A DNA stretch of 64,000 nucleotides from an uncultured Desulfobacter sp. Lineage in GTDB: Bacteria; Desulfobacterota; Desulfobacteria; Desulfobacterales; Desulfobacteraceae. Position 1 is the stretch's first letter. The number at the start of each line of letters is the position of its first letter. Where the stretch lies: NCBI RefSeq assembly GCF_963664415.1, contig NZ_OY761445.1, positions 1,576,501-1,640,500 of the forward strand, given 5' to 3'. A program made the position numbers and the translations under genes. Below are positions 56,615 through 64,000 of this stretch, in pieces. The notes beneath the pieces were generated by a model. It saw only the letters and a list, made by a program, of their open reading frames with translations. It made no database searches and had not been told where the DNA came from.

Positions 56615-57799
56615 ATGAACAGACAATTCATTTCCACACCCCCCATTTCCATGATCCGCCGGCCCCGCTATTCCATGGTCCTGTGGGGGCTGATCCTCGG
56701 ATTTACCGCAGCGGTTGTCTGGGCCTGTTATTTCCAGGTGGACCAGACCATCCGGGGCGTGGGAACGGTCATCGCCAGCAGCCGGGTCCAGGTGATCCAG
56801 GCCGTGGACGGCGGTGTGCTTAAGGATCTGAACGTCAAGGAGGGAGACCGGGTGGCCAAGGGCGAAATCCTGGCCCTGTTTGACCAGACCCGGTTCGCCG
56901 CCAGCGTAGAAGAGCTGGACGCCCGGCTGGCGGCCCTTCATGCCCAAGCATCCCGTCTCCGGGCGGAAATCACCGGCGCCGGAACCATTCAATTCCCAAA
57001 ACATGTGGCCAGGTTCCCTGAACTGATTTCCGTGCAAAAGGCCCTTTTCAAACAGCGTTGCCAGGGGTTTCATGCGGACATGGAAAACCTGGGAACCACG
57101 GTTCGCCTGACCCGTGAGGAAAGTGAACTGATCAACGACCTGGCCCGCACCGGGGATGCCAGCCGTTCGGAAGTCATCCGGGCTGAACAGCAGCTCAACA
57201 ATGCCCGGGGAGATCTGATCAACCGGAAAAACAAATATTACCAGGACATTCAACTGGAACTGTCCGAAGTGGAAGACCACATCGGCCAGAATGAGCAGAT
57301 ACGGACCCAGCGGGCCCAGCAGTTGCGGGACAGCATCATACGGGCCCCGGTTCCCGGCATTGTCAAGAATGTCCGCATTACTACCCTGGGCGGGGTTCTG
57401 CGGCCCGGCGAAGAATTGATGCAAATCGTTCCCGTGGATGACCAATTGATCGTGGAGGCCAAAATCCGGCCGGCCGATATTGCGGATATCTGTCCCGGCC
57501 TGTCTGCCAGCCTCCGGTTTGACGCATTTGATTCCACCATTTTCGGTTCAGTGGAAGGCACGGTGAAATACGTGAGCGCCGATACCCTGAAGGAAGTATC
57601 CGCTTATGGAGAACAGACCTACTACCGGGTCCACCTGGCAACGCCGGAAAACCCGGTTCCCACCCGGACCGGCAAGACCATTGACATATTACAGGGCATG
57701 ACAGCCCAGGTGGATATCCGTACAGGAAGACGAACCGTTCTGGATATCCTGCTGAAACCGCTGCGAAAAACCCTTGCGGAATCTTTCCGGGAAAAATGA
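56615..57799 (+). CDS. Type I secretion membrane fusion protein (HlyD/LapC-like)
   Basis: The 394-aa protein begins MNRQFISTPPISMIRRPRY (ATG 56615), 10 bp after the ABC gene. A single N-terminal membrane anchor precedes a lipoyl half (VQVIQAVDGGVLKDLNVKEGDRVAKGEILALFDQT), a helical hairpin and the second half (IRAPVPGIVKNVRITTLGGVLRPGEELMQIVP) with the conserved HlyD C-terminus. It links the ABC transporter to the TolC duct. The IS1595 element begins 49 bp after its stop. Confidence 0.92.
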   Translation: MNRQFISTPPISMIRRPRYSMVLWGLILGFTAAVVWACYFQVDQTIRGVGTVIASSRVQVIQAVDGGVLKDLNVKEGDRVAKGEILALFDQTRFAASVEELDARLAALHAQASRLRAEITGAGTIQFPKHVARFPELISVQKALFKQRCQGFHADMENLGTTVRLTREESELINDLARTGDASRSEVIRAEQQLNNARGDLINRKNKYYQDIQLELSEVEDHIGQNEQIRTQRAQQLRDSIIRAPVPGIVKNVRITTLGGVLRPGEELMQIVPVDDQLIVEAKIRPADIADICPGLSASLRFDAFDSTIFGSVEGTVKYVSADTLKEVSAYGEQTYYRVHLATPENPVPTRTGKTIDILQGMTAQVDIRTGRRTVLDILLKPLRKTLAESFREK

Positions 57800-57847
57800 T
57801 ATTTTCTGCGAATATGGTGGGCTTAAAAATCAAGCTCAAAAAAATAA

Positions 57848-58879
57848 GGCTCATGTTGCGTATCAGGGGCTTGAAATGTTAGATGGTGAACTTTTTGACC
57901 CAATTCACCATAGGGGCCCAACGGATGCAAGTAAACATAAAGACTCTGATTGATGATACGCAATGTTACAACACTGTTCGGGAGTTGCGCTGGCCGGAAG
58001 GACGTCAATGTCCGTATTGTGATTCCAAACGAATAATCAAAAGGGGTTTTGATGAAAAAGAACCTGCCAGACAACGTTATGAATGTAAAAATTGCGGCAA
58101 ACGGTTTGATGACCTTACAGGCACCATCTTCGCTGGACATCACCAACCCCTCAAGGTATGGATATTGTGTCTGTATTTCATGGGGTTGAACTTGTCCAAC
58201 AAGCAAATTGCCAAAGAACTGGACCTGGACCGCACTGATGTTCAAAGGATGACCACCCAACTTCGTGAAGGCGTGATAAAAAAAAGCCTCAAGTAACCCT
58301 TGGAGACGAAGTTGAATGTGATGAGGTCTACATTGTAGCAGGGCATAAAGGCAATCCCGAAGCAGTAGCCCGAAAAGGCAGGGAAGGCCGTCGAAATCGT
58401 TTACGAGGTGCTCGTGGGCGGGGTACATTGGAAAAAGAGAAACCACCTGTATTCGGTATGATTCAGCGATGCGGTCTGGTAGTGATTCAAATGCTTGCTA
58501 ATGTTCGCAGGGTAACTATTGAGCCCTTGGTAAAGTCGACCGTTTTGCCGGGGACTTTGATTTACACTGATGAATATGCGATCTACAATCGATTAACCGA
58601 GTGGGGGTACAAGCATAAGAGCGTGAATCACGGGGCTGGAGAATACGCCAGAGACGAGGATGGCGATGGTTTCCATGAAGTCCATGTCAATACCATGGAA
58701 GGCTTCTGGTCCTTGCTACGTGGTTGGTTGCGTCCTCATCGAGGCATCTCACAAGAGAAGCTCCCGTTCTATCTCGGTTTTTTCGAGTTCGTTCATAACG
58801 TCGGCAAACGGGGAAAGGCCCTGCTCCATTCGCTTGTCGAACTTTTGGTCAAATAAGACCTTGAAACGCAACATGAGCC
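57848..58879 (+). mobile_element. IS1595-family (ISXO2-like) insertion between secretion and adhesin genes
   Basis: The ends share GGCTCATGTTGCGT (57848 on) and its complement ending at 58879, and the 8-bp duplication aaaaataa flanks at 57840-57847 and 58880-58887. Length is 1032 bp with one transposase reading in two frames. It separates the secretion genes from the adhesin and may affect expression of either. Confidence 0.88.
57925..58856 (+). CDS. ISXO2-like transposase, -1 frameshift at an A8 run
   Basis: The start MQVNIKTLIDDTQCYNTVRE is that of IS1595 transposases. A zinc ribbon (CPYCDSKRI...CKNCGKRFDDLTGT) and a helix-turn-helix precede the ISXO2 DDE domain. The first frame ends at 58296. 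Slipping back one base in the run of eight A (58278-58285) gives KKKPQVTLGDEVECDEVY, with the first catalytic Asp, and reads on to the stop at 58856. Asp in TLIYTDEY and the end (VNTMEGFWSLLRGWLRPHRG) are intact. This could be programmed frameshifting, as in IS1 and IS3, or a mutation. Confidence 0.75.
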
Positions 58880-58975
58880 AAAAATAAAATAGGATTACCA
58901 TACTCTTTTTTTGTTGACAAATCCGTAATAAATATGTAGGGCTTAAAAATATCGGACTACAAGCTCATTCGCAAT

Positions 58976-59254
58976 ATGGCTTCTAACTCATGGGTAATTC
59001 ATTTTTTCCAAAATCCTTTACTAAAAGCGCGGTTAAATAATTTCAACATGTTAAAAAAGGAGAATAACAGCTTGCTTGAAAAATTTGGCAAAGCCGCTTT
59101 TGATTTACTTGAAAAACTTAACAAAACCTCTTTTGATCCTTACTTAAAGGATGCCGCTTACAACGTCTTAAATGCGTTTACCTATAATTTGGATGTGATT
59201 CACAGTCTGAGATTTGCTACAGATTGGGTTGCTAATGCAAATCGTCGTCTGTAA
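58976..59254 (+). CDS. Hypothetical protein (92 aa), unknown
   Basis: The frame encodes MASNSWVIHFFQNPLLKARL and a helical, polar remainder with two similar segments, LLEKFGKAAFDLLEKL and LNKTSFDPYLKDAAYN. No family is recognised. A start at MLKKENNS (59049) is possible. A TTGACA-like box lies at 58914. It sits between the IS1595 insertion and the adhesin. Confidence 0.4.
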   Translation: MASNSWVIHFFQNPLLKARLNNFNMLKKENNSLLEKFGKAAFDLLEKLNKTSFDPYLKDAAYNVLNAFTYNLDVIHSLRFATDWVANANRRL

Positions 59255-59364
59255 TTTTCGTACGAAAATTAAATCATTAACGCATTGTAAAGATGGTGAA
59301 GTAATAATCAAGCGAAGATGCTGGACACAGCTATATTCTGTAAGTTGTGGATTCAACTACTATA

Positions 59365-59500
59365 GACTGAAAGTCCATCGAATGGCGGGCTAAAGTCCGT
59401 TGCGGCTAAAAGTTGCTGATCTAAGGGGCCGAAATTCATAGCGTGCTTCCTCTTAATGCCTATAAAAATAATGCACTAAAAGTCTTGGACTAAAGTCCAT
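59365..59500. repeat. Cluster of CTAAAGTCC-type repeats upstream of the adhesin
   Basis: Five related sites, ACTGAAAGTCCAT, GGCTAAAGTCCGT, GGCTAAAAGTTGC, CACTAAAAGTCTT and GACTAAAGTCCAT, lie at about 59365, 59387, 59404, 59474 and 59486. The last, with its left flank, is an inverted repeat TGGACT-AA-AGTCCA. They are in the leader or promoter region of the adhesin gene. Confidence 0.55.
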
Positions 59501-59571
59501 AGTTTTTACTATCGATTGGGACAATAAAATCGGAACATTAATATCAGGGCCAACCAAGGAAGAGGTAACAA

Positions 59572-62500
59572 ATGCTTGTATTGATTGAAAAGCAAAAAGA
59601 CAATCAAATCGTCGAGTATCCTTTGGATCTATTGATATCCCTCACAGCCGAACCCGGGGCGGTTTATACGATTGAGGACACGGAAACGGGGGAACCCCCT
59701 GAGGATCTGGTACTCAAAAAGAAAGGTGAAACCCTTGAAATCGAGGTGGACGGCGAAACCGTGGCCCAGGTGGAAGCATTTTTTGTCCCGGAGTCCGACA
59801 CCCTATTTAGTGCGGACGGATCATTCACGCCCACCGACCATATGGCAGTGTCCGGGGATGTCACGGAGGTGTCCGGGGATGACAGTCAGGTGGTCTGGCA
59901 GGCGGACGACGGCGATGGAAATGCGCTGGCATGGACCGGGGGTCTTCTTGCCCTGGCAGGCATTGGCGGTGCCGTTGCAGCAGCAGGCGGAGGCGGATCT
60001 TCCTCCGGCGAATCTGAAACCCCTTCCCAGACAACCTACAAACTGATTGTCTCTGCGGCAGCCGGACCGTTCACCTCTGACGTGCGGGTGGAGGTGTATG
60101 ACAAGGACGGCAATCTTCTGGAAGCCTCCGCTCACAACTTCGGGGCGGACAGCCTCAAGGTGACTCTGACCACCGGCTACACAGGACCGATTTTTGTCAA
60201 GGTCATCGATGCCAATGACACAGACGGCGCAACCCCTGATTTCCGCAACGAGACAGGGGAGGCCGTGGACCTTTCCTTTGATCTCCGTGCCATGGCCATG
60301 GCCGACGGCACAGGGGACGTTTATGTGACCGTTTCTCCCTTGACGGAACTGGCCGTCCGCGCCGCCGACGTGGATGAAACCTCTTTCACTGAAGCCAGCC
60401 TGGCGTACAACCAATATGTGGCAGAAGCATTCGGAGTCGATGACATTGTCGGCACCTCGCCGGTCACCACTATTAAATCAGACGGGACGTCAAACCCCGA
60501 TTTCAACGGATCAGACGGCTTGAGCTCCGGTGAGCAGTATGGAAAGGTCCTGGCCCAGCTCTCAGGGGCAGATGATATAGATCAGGCTTTAACCACCCTT
60601 TCCGAGTCTCTTGTTGTGGACGAAGAACAGGGGGCTGGTTTTACACAGGACGGCCAAATCCTGATAGAGGAGTCTGCTGCTGAATACGAAGAAAAGCGGG
60701 ACGCATATCAAGAAAGCCAGGGAGAGGATCTGCCTTCTTTTGAACCGGACAATACGCCGCCCACTGTTACCATCACAGACAATACTGATGGCACGGCCAC
60801 AAGCGATGTGACCTATACCTTCACTTTCAACGAGGCAGTTACCGGGTTTACGGCGGATGACATAGACGTGACCGGCGGCAGCAAAGGCACCTTTACAGCG
60901 GTTTCCGGTACGGTTTACACTCTGGTTGTGGCACCCGATGCCGACAGCACCACAAACATTACCGTGGATGTGGCTGCCGATGTCGCCACCGATGCGGCGG
61001 GAAATTACAACTCCGCCGCCGACCAATCCTCTCAAGCCGTGGATACCATAGCCCCTACGGTTACCATCACCGACGATACCACGGGTACGGCCACAGGCGA
61101 TGTCATCTTTACCTTTACCTTTAGCGAAGCCGTGACCGGATTTGCGAGCGATGATGTTGACGTCACCGGAGGGACAAAAGGCACCTTCACCGCTATCTCC
61201 GATACGGTCTACACCCTGGTGGTGACACCCAATGATGACAGCACCACGGACATCACTGTGGACGTATCCACGGATGTGGCAACGGATGCGGCGGGCAACA
61301 GCAATACCCCCGCCACCCAGTCCGTGCAGGCCGTGGATACCACAGTTCCGGATACCACGGCCCCCACCGTGGCCATCACGGATGATACCGCGGGCACGGC
61401 CACAGGCGATGTGACCTACACCTTTACATTCAGCGAAGCCGTGACAGGCTTTACGGCTGATGATGTAGACGTGACCGGCGGCAGTAAAGGCGCCTTTACG
61501 GCGGTTTCCGATTCGGTTTATACCCTGGTTGTGGCACCTGATGCGGGCAGCACCACAGATATAACCGTGGACGTGGCCGCCGACGTCGCCGTTGATGGGG
61601 CCGGCAACAGCAATACCGCGGCCACCCAGTCTGTGCAGGCGGTAGATACCCAAGCCCCCACCGTGGCTATCACGGATGATACCCCAGGTACGGCCACAGG
61701 CGATGTGACCTATACCTTTACCTTCAGCCAAGCCGTGACAGGCTTTACAGTGGATGATGTAGGCGTGACCGGCGGCAGCAAAGGCACCTTTACCGCCGTT
61801 TCCGGTACGGTTTATACCCTGGTTGTGGCACCCGATGCGGGCAGCACCACTGATATAACCGTGGACGTGGCCGCCGACGTCGCCGTTGATGGGGCCGGCA
61901 ACAGCAATACCGCGGCCACCCAGTCTGTGCAGGCGGTGGACACCACAGTTCCGGATACCACGGCCCCCACCGTGTCCATCACGGATGATACCCCAGGCAC
62001 GGCCACAGGCGATGTGACCTATACCTTTACCTTCAGTGAGCCGGTAACCGGATTTACAGCGGATGATGTAGACGTGACCGGCGGCAGCAAAGGCGCCTTT
62101 ACGGCAGTTTCCGGTACGGTTTATACTCTGGTTGTGGCACCCGATGCAGGCAGCACCACTGATATAACCGTAGACGTGGCCGCCGACGTCGCCGTTGATG
62201 GGGCCGGCAACAGCAATACCGCGGCCACCCAGTCTGTGCAGGCGGTGGATACCCAGGCCCCGACAGTGGCGATCACGGATAATACCGCGGGCACGGCCAC
62301 AGGCGATGTGACCTACACCTTTACCTTCAGCGAAGCCGTGACAGGCTTTACAGCGGATGATGTAGACGTGACCGGCGGCAGCAAAGGCGCCTTTACGGCA
62401 GTTTCCGGTACGGTTTATACCCTGGTTGTGGCACCCGATGCGGGCAGCACCACTGATATAACCGTGGACGTTGCCGCCGACGTCGCCGTTGATGCGGCCG

Positions 62501-64000
62501 GCAACAGCAATACCGCGGCCACCCAGTCTGTGCAGGCGGTAGATACCCAGGCCCCGACAGTGGCCATCACGGATAATACCTCGGGCACGGCCACAGGCGA
62601 TGTGACTTATACCTTTACCTTCAGCGAAGCCGTGACAGGCTTTACAGCGGATGATGTAGACGTGACCGGCGGCAGCAAAGGCGCCTTTACGGCAGTTTCC
62701 GGTACGGTTTATACCCTGGTTGTGGCACCCGATGCGGGCAGCACAACGGATATAACCGTGGACGTAGCCGCCGACGTAGCCGTTGATGCGGCCGGCAACA
62801 GCAATACCGCAGCCACCCAGTCTGTGCAGGCGGTGGATACCCAGGCCCCGACAGTGGCCATCACGGATGATACCTCGGGCACGGCCACAGGCGATGTGAC
62901 CTACACCTTTACCTTCAGCGAAGCCGTGACAGGCTTTACAGCGGATGATGTAGACGTGACCGGCGGCAGCAAAGGCGCCTTTACGGCAGTTTCCGGTACG
63001 GTTTATACCCTGGTTGTGGCACCCGATGCGGGCAGCACCACTGATATAACCGTAGACGTTGCCGCCGACGTCGCCGTTGATGGGGCCGGCAACAGCAATA
63101 CCGCGGCCACCCAGTCTGTGCAGGCGGTAGATACCCAGGCCCCGACAGTGGCCATCACGGATAATACCTCGGGCACGGCCACAGGCGATGTGACCTACAC
63201 CTTTACCTTCAGCGAAGCCGTGACAGGCTTTACGGCTGATGATGTAGACGTGACCGGCGGCAGCAAAGGCGCCTTTACGGCAGTTTCCGGTACGGTTTAT
63301 ACTCTGGTTGTGGCACCCGATGCGGGCAGCACCACTGATATAACCGTGGACGTTGCCGCCGACGTTGCCGTTGATGGAGCCGGCAATAGCAATACCGCGG
63401 CCACCCAGTCTGTGCAGGCGGTGGATACCCAGGTCCCCACCGTGGCCATCACGGATAATACCTCGGGCACGGCCACAGGCGATGTGACTTATACCTTTAC
63501 CTTCAGCGAAGCCGTGACAGGCTTTACAGCGGATGATGTAGACGTGACCGGCGGCAGCAAAGGCGCCTTTACGGCAGTTTCCGGTACGGTTTATACCCTG
63601 GTTGTGGCACCCGATGCGGGCAGCACCACTGATATAACCGTGGACGTTGCCGCCGACGTTGCCGTTGATGGAGCCGGCAATAGCAATACCGCGGCCACCC
63701 AGTCTGTGCAGGCGGTGGATACCCAGGTCCCCACCGTGGCCATCACGGATAATACCTCGGGCACGGCCACAGGCGATGTGACTTATACCTTTACCTTCAG
63801 CGAAGCCGTGACAGGCTTTACAGCGGATGATGTAGACGTGACCGGCGGCAGCAAAGGCGCCTTTACGGCAGTTTCCGGTACGGTTTATACTCTGGTTGTG
63901 GCACCCGATGCGGGCAGCACCACTGATATAACCGTGGACGTAGCCGCCGACGTCGCCGTTGATGCGGCCGGCAACAACAATACCGCAGCCACCCAGTCTG
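59572..64000 (+). CDS. Giant BapA-like adhesin with Ig-like repeats (5' part; runs off the window)
   Basis: ATG at 59572 follows AAGGAAGAGG, and the frame is open to the window end (1476 codons). The N-terminus (MLVLIEKQKDNQIVEYPLDL) has no Sec signal and looks like a BapA-type prefix or retention domain, ending in a hydrophobic glycine/alanine stretch (LAWTGGLLALAGIGGAVAAA, about residues 120-145). A region of about 250 residues follows, then repeated bacterial Ig-like domains from 60757. Type I secretion with a C-terminal signal is expected, but that end lies outside the window. The secretion genes are just upstream. Confidence 0.88.
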   Translation, partial: MLVLIEKQKDNQIVEYPLDLLISLTAEPGAVYTIEDTETGEPPEDLVLKKKGETLEIEVDGETVAQVEAFFVPESDTLFSADGSFTPTDHMAVSGDVTEVSGDDSQVVWQADDGDGNALAWTGGLLALAGIGGAVAAAGGGGSSSGESETPSQTTYKLIVSAAAGPFTSDVRVEVYDKDGNLLEASAHNFGADSLKVTLTTGYTGPIFVKVIDANDTDGATPDFRNETGEAVDLSFDLRAMAMADGTGDVYVTVSPLTELAVRAADVDETSFTEASLAYNQYVAEAFGVDDIVGTSPVTTIKSDGTSNPDFNGSDGLSSGEQYGKVLAQLSGADDIDQALTTLSESLVVDEEQGAGFTQDGQILIEESAAEYEEKRDAYQESQGEDLPSFEPDNTPPTVTITDNTDGTATSDVTYTFTFNEAVTGFTADDIDVTGGSKGTFTAVSGTVYTLVVAPDADSTTNITVDVAADVATDAAGNYNSAADQSSQAVDTIAPTVTITDDTTGTATGDVIFTFTFSEAVTGFASDDVDVTGGTKGTFTAISDTVYTLVVTPNDDSTTDITVDVSTDVATDAAGNSNTPATQSVQAVDTTVPDTTAPTVAITDDTAGTATGDVTYTFTFSEAVTGFTADDVDVTGGSKGAFTAVSDSVYTLVVAPDAGSTTDITVDVAADVAVDGAGNSNTAATQSVQAVDTQAPTVAITDDTPGTATGDVTYTFTFSQAVTGFTVDDVGVTGGSKGTFTAVSGTVYTLVVAPDAGSTTDITVDVAADVAVDGAGNSNTAATQSVQAVDTTVPDTTAPTVSITDDTPGTATGDVTYTFTFSEPVTGFTADDVDVTGGSKGAFTAVSGTVYTLVVAPDAGSTTDITVDVAADVAVDGAGNSNTAATQSVQAVDTQAPTVAITDNTAGTATGDVTYTFTFSEAVTGFTADDVDVTGGSKGAFTAVSGTVYTLVVAPDAGSTTDITVDVAADVAVDAAGNSNTAATQSVQAVDTQAPTVAITDNTSGTATGDVTYTFTFSEAVTGFTADDVDVTGGSKGAFTAVSGTVYTLVVAPDAGSTTDITVDVAADVAVDAAGNSNTAATQSVQAVDTQAPTVAITDDTSGTATGDVTYTFTFSEAVTGFTADDVDVTGGSKGAFTAVSGTVYTLVVAPDAGSTTDITVDVAADVAVDGAGNSNTAATQSVQAVDTQAPTVAITDNTSGTATGDVTYTFTFSEAVTGFTADDVDVTGGSKGAFTAVSGTVYTLVVAPDAGSTTDITVDVAADVAVDGAGNSNTAATQSVQAVDTQVPTVAITDNTSGTATGDVTYTFTFSEAVTGFTADDVDVTGGSKGAFTAVSGTVYTLVVAPDAGSTTDITVDVAADVAVDGAGNSNTAATQSVQAVDTQVPTVAITDNTSGTATGDVTYTFTFSEAVTGFTADDVDVTGGSKGAFTAVSGTVYTLVVAPDAGSTTDITVDVAADVAVDAAGNNNTAATQS
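60757..64000 (+). repeat. Tandem array of 98-aa (294-bp) Ig-like repeats
   Basis: Unit starts (the residue before PTV.ITD) are at 60757, 61051, 61360, 61654, 61963, 62257, 62551, 62845, 63139, 63433 and 63727; the last runs off the window. Spacing is 294 bp except for two of 309 bp, where five residues TVPDT are added. The core is TATGDVTYTFTFSEAVTGF...TADDVDVTGGSKGAFTAVSG. Units 1 and 2 differ most, while those from 62257 on are nearly identical at the DNA level, which points to recent duplication or gene conversion. Confidence 0.92.

Noticed and set aside
60589..62006. Long minus-strand frames opposite the adhesin
   Set aside because: They are the reverse reading of the 294-bp repeats (glycine/histidine-rich and repetitive), have no family resemblance, and are explained by base composition.
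60757..64000. CRISPR-like regular spacing
   Set aside because: The repeats are 294-bp coding units in one open frame, with no short repeats and unique spacers, and no cas genes are present.

Overview
The window looks like an accessory-rich stretch of a marine or sediment Desulfobacterota chromosome, most like the Desulfobacteraceae sulfate reducers. This is inference from gene content and protein style: NhaD/NhaR sodium antiport, a STAS-MlaE lipid transporter, a eukaryote-type HisA, polyphosphate:AMP phosphotransferase, a molybdate/tungstate-type ABC transporter and many IS families. No rRNA, tRNA or CRISPR array was seen.

Region 1 (1-12.8 kb) is dominated by a set of nested insertion sequences. 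A two-gene module on the minus strand (SMC/OLD-like AAA ATPase at 10952-12295, then a PIN-like nuclease) has its nuclease gene cut by an IS1-like element. That element is cut by an IS21-family element, which is cut by a DDE element (IS-A). IS-A is cut by a DUF4277-type IS1634-like element (IS-B), which is cut by a complete IS1634-type element (IS-C). Every layer has recognisable ends and a target-site duplication, and removing each layer with one duplication copy restores the interrupted gene in frame.

Region 2 (12.8-28.3 kb) is mostly housekeeping. It holds a secreted FnIII/DNRLRE/dockerin-like protein, NudC, a decayed LysE exporter, a CheY-like protein, divergent nhaD and nhaR, a four-gene Mla-type phospholipid transport operon followed by HisA, an RNA-metabolism cluster (RRM protein, methyltransferase, 48-aa basic protein, RhlE helicase) and a cold-shock gene with a clear promoter and long leader.

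Region 3 (28.4-39.3 kb) is a decaying belt. Two YkgJ-type cysteine-cluster proteins and an ATP-grasp ligase look intact. Remnants of a transglutaminase, GroEL, a B12-binding radical SAM protein, ThiM with a truncated TPP riboswitch, a hotdog thioesterase and a DMT transporter lie between a sigma-54 regulator, thioredoxin 2, a DUF364 protein and ThiE.

Region 4 (39.4-52.8 kb) carries a 5'-nucleotidase lipoprotein, a DUF4143 ATPase, polyphosphate:AMP phosphotransferase, a TetR-TolC-adaptor-RND efflux operon and a molybdate/tungstate-type ABC transporter.

Region 5 (53.1-64 kb) is a type I secretion system (TolC, LapB-like ABC transporter, HlyD) followed, after an IS1595-family insertion, by the start of a giant BapA-like adhesin. 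The adhesin runs off the window and carries at least eleven near-identical 98-aa Ig-like repeats. The secretion genes presumably export the adhesin.
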